The translations under genes and the position numbers were made by a program. The notes under the pieces are model-generated. The model saw only the letters and a list, made by a program, of their open reading frames with translations, did not search any database and had not been told where the DNA came from. 10,696 bases of DNA from Bacillota bacterium (lineage in GTDB: Bacteria > Bacillota > Clostridia > Peptostreptococcales > Anaerovoracaceae). Positions within the stretch are counted from its first letter, which is position 1, and each line of letters opens with the position of its first letter. Positions 1 to 6,388 of this stretch are shown piece after piece. The stretch is taken from the NCBI GenBank assembly GCA_017543805.1, contig JAFYFK010000273.1, forward strand, positions 1-10,696, given 5' to 3'.

Positions 1-381
1 CCCAAGCAGTATCGGCGTCGTTATATAATATGGAAGGTTTCCGACTATCTTTACGCTTCCGGGCATCGCGGCGTCTTTTATTATGCCGCGCAGGTCCGCC
101 TTGAGTATGTCCTCGTGGATTATGGTAACATTGTCCGCGCCGGCAAAGCGTCTTTGCAGTATCGGTATCAGCCGGTCGTCCAGCTCCACCGCGGCAACTT
201 TTCCTGCCCGTTCCGCCAGCGCCTCGGTGAGGACTCCCATTCCGGGCCCGATCTCAATGACCAGGTCCTCCGGACCCGCACCGCAGGCATCGGCTATCTT
301 CTCTATCGCATCCCCGTCCTGAAGGAAATTCTGGCCGAGGCTTTTTTTCGTTTTAAATCTTTCCATCTGTCGATCCGGCAT
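1..381 (-). CDS. rsmA: 16S rRNA adenine dimethyltransferase RsmA/KsgA (N-terminal 127 residues, cut by window edge)
   Basis: SAM-dependent enzyme that dimethylates two adjacent adenines near the 3' end of 16S rRNA during small-subunit maturation. I translated the minus strand. The visible part has the family's opening motif KKSLGQNFL (residues 12-20), the SAM-binding glycine motif EIGPGMG (43-49), the acidic residue ending strand 2 in VAAVELD (62-68), and the catalytic motif IV NLPYYI (115-120). All are intact. The reading frame runs off the left edge. The ATG at 381-379 directly follows the rnmV stop codon (TAA-ATG), which suggests translational coupling; an in-frame ATG at 366-364 is an alternative start, but neither has a strong Shine-Dalgarno sequence. 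The rnmV-rsmA pairing is also found in Bacillus subtilis. The identification is very secure; the exact start is less so. Confidence 0.95.
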   Translation of the reverse strand, partial: MPDRQMERFKTKKSLGQNFLQDGDAIEKIADACGAGPEDLVIEIGPGMGVLTEALAERAGKVAAVELDDRLIPILQRRFAGADNVTIIHEDILKADLRGIIKDAAMPGSVKIVGNLPYYITTPILLG

Positions 382-957
382 TTACCCGCCGTCCTGCCCG
401 TTTTCCCGCAGGCAAGCCGCCGCGGCGTCAGCCAGTTCCTTTCGGTTTATGCCGCGCCTCCTCAGGCGCTTCAGGAAGGCGCTTCCGTTGGCGTAGCCCG
501 TTCCGAGCATTGCGCCTACAGCCTCTCTGAGCTCCGCGCTTCCCGGCGTCCCGGCAAGCCCGAGGGTCACGAGGTCGTCGAACACCGGAAGCTCCGATTC
601 CGCGTCATCCGCGGCTTCTCTTCCGGCAGCCTCGAGCGCTCTTATTATCGCCTCCGGCCCGGCGTTTTCTATGCCTATGTCCCCGTCCTTTTCGGCTTCG
701 CCCTGCGTCAGGTGAGCCTGCTTTGCGCCGGGGAACTCCTCCGTCAGTTTTTTTCGTATATTGAGCCCGGCGTGGTCAGGATCGGTGAAGATTATTATCC
801 CCCGTTCTTCGGCCGCGCTCCGTATCTGTTCCAGCGTCTGCGCCGATATCCCGTAGCCGTGGGTGCAGAGCACATCCGCGTCGACCGCCCTCAGCACCGC
901 CGAGACGTCGTCCCGGCCCTCAACGACTATTACCTCTTTGATCCTCGGCTTAGTCAT
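382..957 (-). CDS. rnmV: Ribonuclease M5 (5S rRNA maturation endonuclease)
   Basis: RNase M5 cleaves both strands of the 5S rRNA precursor in Gram-positive bacteria to give mature 5S rRNA. The 191-residue product is close to the usual family length of about 180-190. The N-terminal half is a Toprim domain: the conserved glutamate lies in VVEGRDD (E13), and the metal-binding acidic pair lies in TDPDHAG (D59, D61). The C-terminal part, about residues 100-191, fits the RNase M5-specific extension. The ATG at 957-955 overlaps the end of the upstream FtsB/DivIC-like gene by 8 bases, with a GGAAAG ribosome binding site inside that gene. The stop codon abuts the rsmA start, so rRNA cleavage and rRNA methylation are co-expressed. 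Confidence 0.95.
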   Translation of the reverse strand: MTKPRIKEVIVVEGRDDVSAVLRAVDADVLCTHGYGISAQTLEQIRSAAEERGIIIFTDPDHAGLNIRKKLTEEFPGAKQAHLTQGEAEKDGDIGIENAGPEAIIRALEAAGREAADDAESELPVFDDLVTLGLAGTPGSAELREAVGAMLGTGYANGSAFLKRLRRRGINRKELADAAAACLRENGQDGG

Positions 958-1462
958 TGTCAGGCTTTCCGGTCTCTGCCGGAGCTTCCTCCGGCTCTTC
1001 CTCGTGCTCCATATATTCGCTGGCGCCTTCGCCGGTCAGGAGATACAGTATCTCTCCGGGCTTCACCATCTTGAGCTCCGACCTGGCCTGCTGCTCGACG
1101 TATTCGTCCGTGTTGACCTGCTTGAGCTCTTCCTCAAGCGTGCCCTTCTGCCTCTGCAGCTGAGCCAGCCTGGCCTCCGTCTCCGCGCGTTCCTTCTGCA
1201 GCTCGACCATATTGACCACGCTGCTTCCGACGGAATAGATGACCATGAGTCCGACTATAACGAACACGCCTACCGCCAGCCGCCTGCGCCTTCTGGCCTT
1301 TCTGCGGCGCTCCTTGACCTCGGCGTTCTTCTGGGACTCGACGACCCTGCGCTTTCTGCGCTCTTCCTGAGCCCTGCGGATCTCCTTGGACGATCTGGAC
1401 TCGGAATCGAGGAAATTGTATTCAGTTCTTATGGTCTTTTCCGGAGCCTTTTTCTTTGCCAT
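950..1462 (-). CDS. FtsB/DivIC-family septum formation initiator protein
   Basis: Bitopic membrane protein of the divisome, expected to act with a FtsL-type partner in activating septal peptidoglycan synthesis. The 170-residue product has a highly basic cytoplasmic N-terminus (about residues 26-61, dominated by Arg and Lys), one transmembrane helix (62-80), an extracytoplasmic coiled coil (about 84-117) and the family's conserved block with YVEQQARSELKMVKPGE (121-137). The C-terminal tail, 150-170, is acidic and low-complexity. The long basic N-terminus makes it longer than E. coli FtsB (about 100 residues) and closer to Gram-positive DivIC proteins. Its ATG directly follows the walK stop (TAA-ATG), with GAGAGG about 10 bases upstream. 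DivIC and FtsB cannot be told apart on sequence alone, so no symbol is given. Confidence 0.9.
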   Translation of the reverse strand: MAKKKAPEKTIRTEYNFLDSESRSSKEIRRAQEERRKRRVVESQKNAEVKERRRKARRRRRLAVGVFVIVGLMVIYSVGSSVVNMVELQKERAETEARLAQLQRQKGTLEEELKQVNTDEYVEQQARSELKMVKPGEILYLLTGEGASEYMEHEEEPEEAPAETGKPDND

Positions 1463-3286
1463 TTATTCGATACCTCTCTGCCCCTTGCGGTTAGCCAGCG
1501 GCAGCGTTATCCTCATCGTCGTGCCCTCGCCCTCGCGGCTTTCGGCCTCGATGGTCCCGTTGTGTTCTTCCACTATCTGCTTTGTTATGGCAAGGCCGAG
1601 GCCTGTTCCGCCCATTGCCCTCGAGCGGGCCTTGTCGACGCGGTAGAAGCGCTCGAATATCCTCGGAAGCGCCGCCTCCGGGATACCTATGCCGTTGTCC
1701 TTTACCGTTATCTGCGCCGTGCCGTGGTTCTCGTAAACGTTGACCATTATCTTTCCGCCCTCGTCGGTGTACTTGATGGCGTTGGAAAGCACGTTCAGCA
1801 CGACCTGCTCAAACTTGTCCCTGTCCACCATGACGCGTATGTCGGCGTTTTCCGGATACAGCTTGGTCAGCTGCTGGTCCTTCTGCTTAAGGGCTATGTC
1901 TTCCTTAAAGATCGCCATATCGACTATGTTGACGATATTGGTCTCCTTAAAGAGCATGTTCTCCTGGCTGTGGTCGAGCCTCGAGAGCTGCAGCAGGTCC
2001 TTTACGAGGCGGTTCATGCGGTCTGCCTCGCTGTCGATGATGCCGAGGAACCTCGCCTGGGTCTCCGGGTCGTCGACCATGCCGTCGAGCAGGGTCTCGG
2101 CGTAGCTCTTTATATTTGTGAGAGGGGTCTTGAGCTCATGCGACACGTTCGCGACAAAGTCCGTCTGCATGTCCTCGAGCTTCTGCCGCTCGGTAATGTC
2201 CTGCATGATGAAAACTATGCCTATGTCGTTGCCGTTTTCATCCTTGAATCTGTCGTAGCGGGTGGCGTAGATGGTCTCGCCTATCGTGAAGGTGGTCTCG
2301 CCGCCCTCGATGTTTTCCTGAACGGTCTCTATGGCGAGGTTCTTTTCCAGGTGGCCGAGCACCTCGGTGTAGCTGAGTTCCTCCGCCGGAACGCTCATGT
2401 CTATGCGCAGCATCGCGCGCGCGGCGGGGTTTACGTGTATTACGCTGCCGTCCAGGTCTATTGCAATAAGCCCGTCACCCATGTATTCCAGAATGGTTCC
2501 GAGCTTGTTCTTTTCGTTGGATATCTCCGAAAGTGTGGCGTCCAGCTTTTCCCGCAGCAGATTGAACATCTCCGCAAGCTGGCCGATCTCATCGTCCGAG
2601 CGCACGTCGACCGAAACGCTGAAGTCCCCGCGGGACATCTTTTCGACCGATTCCGTTACGCTGTTGATCGGAACGGTGATGCTGCGCGCGAGGATAAAGC
2701 CGAGGCCTATCGTGACTATCAGCGCCAGAAGCGTGCCCTGGATAAATATCCTGCGGCTCTGGCTGAGGAAGGAATTGATGGAGCTGAGATCCGCCCTTAC
2801 ATAGACGACGCCCGTGGCGGTGCCGCTCTCCTTCGAAGCCACGCGGTAACAGAAGTTCTTGACGGCTATGTCCCCGGACTGCCCGTCGGATTCGCCGTCC
2901 TCGCCCGTAACGAGCGTCGAAACGATAAGGTCGGAGTCGAAGAGCTCCGACGCGTTCCGTCCGGAAAGATTGGTGTTTGTCGACGCGCAGACGGTAAGAT
3001 CGCTGTCCACGACGGACAGCTCGCTGCCGAAGCTTCCGGTCCAGCCGGAATCCAGCACCTGCTGTATCCTGGAAGCGTTGTCCTTAAGCGAACCGTAATT
3101 GCCGAGAGAATCCAGCAGATTGCTTTCGCTGACCGTGTTTTTTATATTGTCCCGCAGCGACGCCAGCTGATAAACCTCTATGCGGTCCAGAAGGAAGACC
3201 GACACGAAGGTCATCGCGATGAAGACCAGCATGAAGTATATCAGCACTATACGCCATTGTACGCTGCTGTGCCGGGCTTTTGGCAT
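1463..3286 (-). CDS. walK: Cell-wall sensor histidine kinase WalK (VicK/YycG)
   Basis: Membrane sensor kinase that phosphorylates WalR and controls cell-wall hydrolase genes in Bacillota. The 607-residue length is close to B. subtilis WalK. Order of parts: transmembrane helix about 11-33, extracellular sensor domain about 35-178, second transmembrane helix about 180-200, HAMP linker about 200-252, PAS domain about 258-365, dimerisation and phosphotransfer domain with VSHELKTP (phospho-acceptor H383), then the ATPase domain with an N-box (NVLSNAIKY, N502), G1 box DNGIGIP (530-536) and G2 box GGTGLGLAI (559-567). All catalytic boxes are intact. Its ATG follows the walR stop without a gap. No walH, walI or walJ homologue follows; the next genes concern division and rRNA processing. 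Confidence 0.93.
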   Translation of the reverse strand: MPKARHSSVQWRIVLIYFMLVFIAMTFVSVFLLDRIEVYQLASLRDNIKNTVSESNLLDSLGNYGSLKDNASRIQQVLDSGWTGSFGSELSVVDSDLTVCASTNTNLSGRNASELFDSDLIVSTLVTGEDGESDGQSGDIAVKNFCYRVASKESGTATGVVYVRADLSSINSFLSQSRRIFIQGTLLALIVTIGLGFILARSITVPINSVTESVEKMSRGDFSVSVDVRSDDEIGQLAEMFNLLREKLDATLSEISNEKNKLGTILEYMGDGLIAIDLDGSVIHVNPAARAMLRIDMSVPAEELSYTEVLGHLEKNLAIETVQENIEGGETTFTIGETIYATRYDRFKDENGNDIGIVFIMQDITERQKLEDMQTDFVANVSHELKTPLTNIKSYAETLLDGMVDDPETQARFLGIIDSEADRMNRLVKDLLQLSRLDHSQENMLFKETNIVNIVDMAIFKEDIALKQKDQQLTKLYPENADIRVMVDRDKFEQVVLNVLSNAIKYTDEGGKIMVNVYENHGTAQITVKDNGIGIPEAALPRIFERFYRVDKARSRAMGGTGLGLAITKQIVEEHNGTIEAESREGEGTTMRITLPLANRKGQRGIE

Positions 3287-3997
3287 CTACTGCCTCCTGA
3301 AGTAATATCCGATGCCTCTCTTGGTCATGATGTATCTGGGATCGCCGGGGTCGTCCTCGAGCTTTTCGCGGAGCCTCCTTACGGTGACGTCTACGGTGCG
3401 GATGTCGCCGTAATACTCGTAGCCCCAGACCTCTTCAAGAAGCTGCTCCCTGGAAAAGACCTTGTCCTCGCGCTCCGCGAGGTACCTGAGCAGCTCAAAC
3501 TCGCGCAGGGTGAGCTCAAGCGGTTTGCCGTTCTTGCGCACCTCGTAGCGGTTCATATCTATCTGCAGGTTTCCGAAATCCTTTACGTCCGCCGGAAGCT
3601 CTGCCTGCTCCTTGGGGAATTCGCTTCTTCTTATATTGGCCTTGATCCTTGCTATGAGCTCTCTCATGCCGAAGGGCTTTGTAATATAGTCGTCGGCTCC
3701 GAGCTCAAGACCGAGTACCTTGTCTACCTCTTCTTCTTTTGCCGTCAGCATCAGGATGGGGATACTGCTTACTTCTCTGACCTTTTTGCAGACCTCGAAG
3801 CCGTCCATCAGCGGAAGCATGACATCCAGCAGGATAAGGTCGCAGTCGCCTGCAAGAGCCTTCTCAAGGCCGGCCTTTCCGTCGTATGCAGTTTCGGTCC
3901 TGTAACCCTCCTTGGTGAGGTTGAACTTGATGATGTCGGAGATCGACACTTCGTCCTCGATTATCAGGATCTTCTTCTGGGTGTTGTCGGTGCTCAT
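3287..3997 (-). CDS. walR: Response regulator WalR (VicR/YycF)
   Basis: OmpR/PhoB-type transcription factor, partner of WalK, usually essential in Bacillota. The 236-residue protein has a receiver domain at about 8-120, with the acidic pocket E14-D15, phospho-acceptor D58 in LILLDVM, and the conserved Lys in YITKPFG. A winged-helix DNA-binding domain fills about 140-236 and includes LTLREFELLRYLA, the recognition-helix region TVDVTVRRLREKL, and the ending TKRGIGYYF. The start is supported by a perfect AGGAGG at 4005-4010, seven bases upstream. It is the first gene of the five-gene operon. Assignment to WalR rather than another OmpR regulator rests on the close family resemblance and the adjacent WalK-type kinase. 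Confidence 0.94.
   Translation of the reverse strand: MSTDNTQKKILIIEDEVSISDIIKFNLTKEGYRTETAYDGKAGLEKALAGDCDLILLDVMLPLMDGFEVCKKVREVSSIPILMLTAKEEEVDKVLGLELGADDYITKPFGMRELIARIKANIRRSEFPKEQAELPADVKDFGNLQIDMNRYEVRKNGKPLELTLREFELLRYLAEREDKVFSREQLLEEVWGYEYYGDIRTVDVTVRRLREKLEDDPGDPRYIMTKRGIGYYFRRQ
3293..3298 (-). promoter_or_regulatory. walK ribosome binding site embedded in the last codons of walR
   Basis: The walR end reads AGG AGG CAG TAG, immediately followed by the walK ATG. The two arginine codons form a perfect AGGAGG six bases before the start. AGG is otherwise a common choice for neither efficient nor necessary arginine coding, so the RBS function may constrain these codons. This fixes the walK start with confidence. 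Confidence 0.85.
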
Positions 3998-4019
3998 TTT
4001 GCATCCTCCTTAACACTTT

Positions 4020-4048
4020 AGTATAGCATATTAAAAGGTTTTGGGGAA
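4020..4048 (-). promoter_or_regulatory. Promoter of the walR operon (extended -10 type)
   Basis: Read on the minus strand, TATACT at 4025-4020 is preceded by TGC (4028-4026), giving an extended -10 element. At a 17-base spacing the -35 position holds only TTCCCC (4048-4043), a weak match. The predicted start of transcription, near 4013, leaves a very short leader of about 15 bases before the start codon, just enough to hold the Shine-Dalgarno sequence. Confidence 0.65.
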
Positions 4049-4173
4049 TATTTAGCTTTTTTAAGCCCGCGCAGGCCGTATAAGACCGCCTGTTCTCCGC
4101 GTTTTTTCTGATACCCGGAAAAATTTATTTTTGTTTCGCTTTTTGGTCTATATTTTAGTCTATCCAAAACACA

Positions 4174-4201
4174 TTGATATTTACACGTTTTCGACGATAA
4201 T
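4174..4201 (+). promoter_or_regulatory. Candidate putP promoter
   Basis: TTGATA (4174-4179) and GATAAT (4196-4201) match the sigma-A -35 and -10 consensus at five of six positions each, with a 16-base spacer. Transcription would start near 4208 and give a leader of about 100 bases containing the tandem repeat at 4239-4262. TACAAT at 4285-4290 is a second -10-like sequence but sits too close to the ribosome binding site to be convincing. Confidence 0.45.
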
Positions 4202-4238
4202 CCAATAAAATATTCGAACTATATTCTATTATGCGTTC

Positions 4239-4262
4239 TGTATTTACGTCTGTATTTGCGTG
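4239..4262 (+). repeat. Tandem 12-base repeat in the putP leader
   Basis: TGTATTTACGTC (4239-4250) is followed directly by TGTATTTGCGTG (4251-4262), identical at 10 of 12 positions. It lies between the proposed putP promoter and its start codon, so it could bind a regulator or be chance in an AT-rich leader. Confidence 0.5.
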
Positions 4263-4307
4263 TGGTAAAGTACCTCTATCATTTTACAATATTCAAGAGG
4301 TGCAGTC

Positions 4308-5771
4308 ATGGCAAATGTTGAAGTAATCGTTTTTATAGTTTATATCCTGTTTATGCTGCTGATTGGCATTTGGTTCTTCCTTAAGGGCGGGACCGGCGAC
4401 AAGAGCTACTTCCTGGGCGACAGGCAGATGGGCGCGTGGGTAACGGCGCTCTCCGCAGGCGCTTCGGACATGAGCGCGTGGGTGCTCATGGGCCTGCCGG
4501 CATCCATCTACGCTCTGGGCATGGGCCAGATGTGGATAGCCGTAGGCCTTGCCATAGGTTATGCGCTCAGCTGGATCTTCGAGGCCGGACGCCTCAGAGC
4601 GTTCTCCATCGAATCCAACGACGCGATCACCATACCGCAGTACCTCACCAACCGCTTCCTCTCGAAGTCCAAGTCTCTGCAGATAATCTGCGCGGTGATA
4701 TTCCTCTTTGCCTACACGATCTACGCGGCATCGAGCATCAAGGCCTGCGGGACTCTGTTCAACACAGTAACCGGAATGGACGCCACCGTCGCGATGTATC
4801 TGGCGGCTTCAATCATAATCCTCTATACATTCCTCGGCGGATTTACCGCAGTCTGCTGGACAGATTTCTTCCAGGGCATGCTGATGCTCGCGGCGCTGCT
4901 GATAGCTCCTATCTTCGCGTCCGCTCTCATCAATACCGGAGCAGTTGCCGTTGAAGCTCTCCCCGCAGGTTACATGAACGTGTTCACCAGCTGGCAGGAC
5001 ATCCTTTCCGGCTTCGGATGGGGCCTCGGGTACTTCGGAATGCCACACATAATAATCCGCTTTATGTCGCTCAAGTCCCAGAAGGAACTTAAGAAATCCG
5101 CAAAGATCGGTATTTCCTGGACAGTCCTCATTATAGCGTTTGCGGTAATCGCAGGCTGCGTTGGACGCAAGTTCCTGGGCTTTGACCAGAACATCGCGGA
5201 CAACTCGCTGGTATTCATCTCTATGGTCCGCAAGATATTCCCCGCTCTCATCTCCGGCGTTCTGCTTTCCGCAGTCCTCGCCGCGGCGATGAGCACCGCG
5301 GACTCCCAGCTGCTCGCTGCGGCGTCCGCCTTCGCCAGCGACGTCTACAAGCCCGTCATCCGCCAGGACAAGACCTCCGAAAAGGAGATGACCTGGATAA
5401 GCCGCCTCGTAGTGCTCGCCATTTCCGTGGCCGCGCTGCTGATAGCCTCCAACCCCAACGCCGGCTCCATAATGAGCCTCGTATCCAACGCCTGGGGCGT
5501 GTTCGGAGCAGCCTTCGGCCCCGCTATCCTGCTGAGCCTCTTCTGGAAGCGCTTCACCTATAAGGGTGCTGTCGCCGGCATAGCGGTCGGCGCTCTGGTC
5601 GATATCCTCTGGCTGGCTTTCCTCTCCGGTACCGGAATCTACGAGATCATCCCCGGCTTCGTATGCGGCCTGCTCGCAGCCTACGTAGTCGCAAAGGCCG
5701 ACAAAGCTCCCTCCGTCGAAGTCGAAGCCCTCTTCGACAGAGCCGTCGCAGCCTGCGAAGCCAAAGAGTAG
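4308..5771 (+). CDS. putP: Sodium/proline symporter PutP
   Basis: Sodium-coupled transporter of the solute:sodium symporter family (LeuT fold), here of the proline type. The 487-residue length is typical. The protein is hydrophobic throughout, with about 12-13 membrane helices. Diagnostic PutP features are SAGASDMSAWVLMGLP (49-64), where D54 corresponds to the sodium-site aspartate (D55 in E. coli PutP); WTDFFQG (184-190); WGLGYFGMPHIIIRFMS (238-254); and the family signature around SAVLAAAMSTADSQLL (321-336), where S329 and T330 fit the second sodium ligand positions. AGAGGTG at 4296-4302 supports the start. It is a single-gene unit: divergent from walR, followed by its own terminator. Proline is the best guess for substrate; related symporters could carry other compounds. 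Confidence 0.92.
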   Translation: MANVEVIVFIVYILFMLLIGIWFFLKGGTGDKSYFLGDRQMGAWVTALSAGASDMSAWVLMGLPASIYALGMGQMWIAVGLAIGYALSWIFEAGRLRAFSIESNDAITIPQYLTNRFLSKSKSLQIICAVIFLFAYTIYAASSIKACGTLFNTVTGMDATVAMYLAASIIILYTFLGGFTAVCWTDFFQGMLMLAALLIAPIFASALINTGAVAVEALPAGYMNVFTSWQDILSGFGWGLGYFGMPHIIIRFMSLKSQKELKKSAKIGISWTVLIIAFAVIAGCVGRKFLGFDQNIADNSLVFISMVRKIFPALISGVLLSAVLAAAMSTADSQLLAAASAFASDVYKPVIRQDKTSEKEMTWISRLVVLAISVAALLIASNPNAGSIMSLVSNAWGVFGAAFGPAILLSLFWKRFTYKGAVAGIAVGALVDILWLAFLSGTGIYEIIPGFVCGLLAAYVVAKADKAPSVEVEALFDRAVAACEAKE

Positions 5772-5817
5772 ATGCTGCTGATCGTGTTGTTGAATCGCAG
5801 CTCCTGCTGATAATTCT

Positions 5818-5855
5818 AAAACCTGCCTTCCTACAGGAAAGCAGGTTTTTCTTTT
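5818..5855 (+). terminator. Intrinsic terminator of putP
   Basis: The stem pairs AAAACCTGCCTTCC with GGAAAGCAGGTTTT, with one C/A mismatch and loop TACA, and is followed by TTTTTCTTTT. It starts 46 bases after the putP stop codon. Confidence 0.9.
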
Positions 5856-5897
5856 GCCATAACACGCTGCAACAAGAGGTGAAAACAGAACCTGTCA

Positions 5898-6140
5898 TGT
5901 GACTTTTTAAAATCAGCTCGCAGTCACACTATAAACAAAGCCGGAATCAGTACAAAATAGTGTGACTTTTTGTTTTAGACGAGCAAATCACATTATTTAT
6001 TTTAGGATTATTGATTAAATGCCGCTTTTGCGGCTTCAGATTTAATGTGACTGGTCCTTCTTTTTATGAATGTCACACTATATTTCAATCAAAGGCAGGC
6101 AACTTGTCATGTGACTATTCGACTACAGTTGATAGTCACA
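5898..6140. repeat. Palindromic array of eight alternating TGTGAC / GTCACA half-sites
   Basis: Forward TGTGAC lies at 5898, 5961, 6046 and 6110. The reverse form GTCACA lies at 5923, 6072 and 6135, with a one-base variant ATCACA at 5987. Orientation alternates strictly, with start-to-start distances 25, 38, 26, 59, 26, 38, 25, which are mirror symmetric. The left arm (5898-5992) and the reverse complement of the right arm (6046-6140) are both exactly 95 bases; they agree at arm positions 1-7, 25-31, 60-69 and 91-95 and are close to unrelated between. The extended half-site is roughly ATARTGTGACT. The best local pairings are AGTCACACTAT (5922-5932) with ATAGTGTGACT (5957-5967), perfect over 11 bp, and TGTGACTAT (6110-6118) with ATAGTCACA (6132-6140), perfect over 9 bp. 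It lies between two convergent genes, so it is not an obvious operator. Possible readings are a decayed MITE-like element, a multimeric protein-binding array or a structured RNA. Function unknown. Confidence 0.8.
6014..6046. repeat. Central hairpin of the palindromic array
   Basis: GCCGC (6021-6025), TTTT, GCGGC (6030-6034) forms a perfect GC stem. It is flanked by ATTAAAT (6014-6020) and ATTTAAT (6040-6046), which extend it with a five-base bulge TTCAG on one side. It sits within the 53-base core of the array, and an outer pair TCACATTA (5988-5995) / TAATGTGA (6043-6050) encloses it. There is no T-tract directly after the stem, so it is not a standard terminator. Confidence 0.75.
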
Positions 6141-6388
6141 CAACAATGCCCGGCTGTTAGAAAGTGCAGAGTCGCAGTGAGCAGAGCCGTTCCGGTATAT
6201 AGCATAGCAACAACGAAAATAGATACAAATCAGGATGCAAAGGCTGTCACTTTTGCTTCCTTGAATCATTTCGACTGCCAGCCGAACAGCCGCCGCGGCA
6301 CAGGGCGGAGGACCTGGCGTGTTGTGAGCCATGCGTTATGGACAGTGCTGCCGACTAAGCTAAAGAGAAGGCTTTCCTGATAATAATT
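6141..6388. other. Noncoding stretch of unknown nature after the array
   Basis: No frame on either strand gives a protein with recognisable family features or a good ribosome binding site. The only structure I see is an 8-bp long-range inverted repeat, CGGCTGTT (6151-6158) with AACAGCCG (6285-6292), and a GC-rich segment around 6281-6340. It could be decayed coding or mobile DNA, or part of an untranslated RNA ending at the hairpin at 6389-6421. I recognised no tmRNA, RNase P, SRP, 6S or riboswitch signature. Confidence 0.4.

Larger units (their letters stand above)
3998..4307. other. Divergent intergenic region between walR and putP
   Basis: This 310-base AT-rich stretch has no credible gene. 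It holds the walR promoter at the left and a candidate putP promoter at 4174-4201. Other visible structure: a 9-bp interrupted stem (CGCG-CAGGC at 4068-4076 with GCCTG at 4088-4092 and CGCG at 4098-4101) followed by six T residues at 4102-4107, resembling a weak plus-strand terminator that might insulate putP; an inverted repeat TTTTGG (4141-4146) / CCAAAA (4164-4169) just before the putP -35; and a tandem 12-base repeat at 4239-4262. Confidence 0.6.

Noticed and set aside
863..4021. A 1052-residue open frame on the plus strand across the walRK operon
   Set aside because: It is antisense to four strongly recognised genes (walR, walK, FtsB/DivIC-like, rnmV) and its translation has no family features; GC-rich codon use opposite real genes leaves such frames open.
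4168..4256. WalR binding sites (TGTWAH-N5-TGTWAH) upstream of walR or putP
   Set aside because: TGTATT-N6-TGTATT (from 4239) and, on the minus strand, TGTAAA-N6-TGTGTT (4185-4168) are near, but the spacing is one base too long and one or both halves mismatch.
5898..6140. CRISPR array
   Set aside because: Only 6-11 bases are shared between units, and they alternate in orientation; CRISPR repeats are longer, near identical and in one direction. No cas gene is present.
5898..6140. CRP/FNR or GlnR/TnrA operator cluster
   Set aside because: The half-site core resembles TGTGA/TCACA or TGTNA/TNACA, but the gap is 21-22 bases rather than 6 or 7, and there is no gene start nearby to regulate.
6066..6380. 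A 104-residue plus-strand frame in the noncoding region
   Set aside because: No ribosome binding site, it begins inside the repeat array, and its composition is unlike a protein family I know.
6141..6388. tmRNA, RNase P RNA, SRP RNA, 6S RNA or T-box element
   Set aside because: None of the conserved core sequences of these RNAs was found on either strand.
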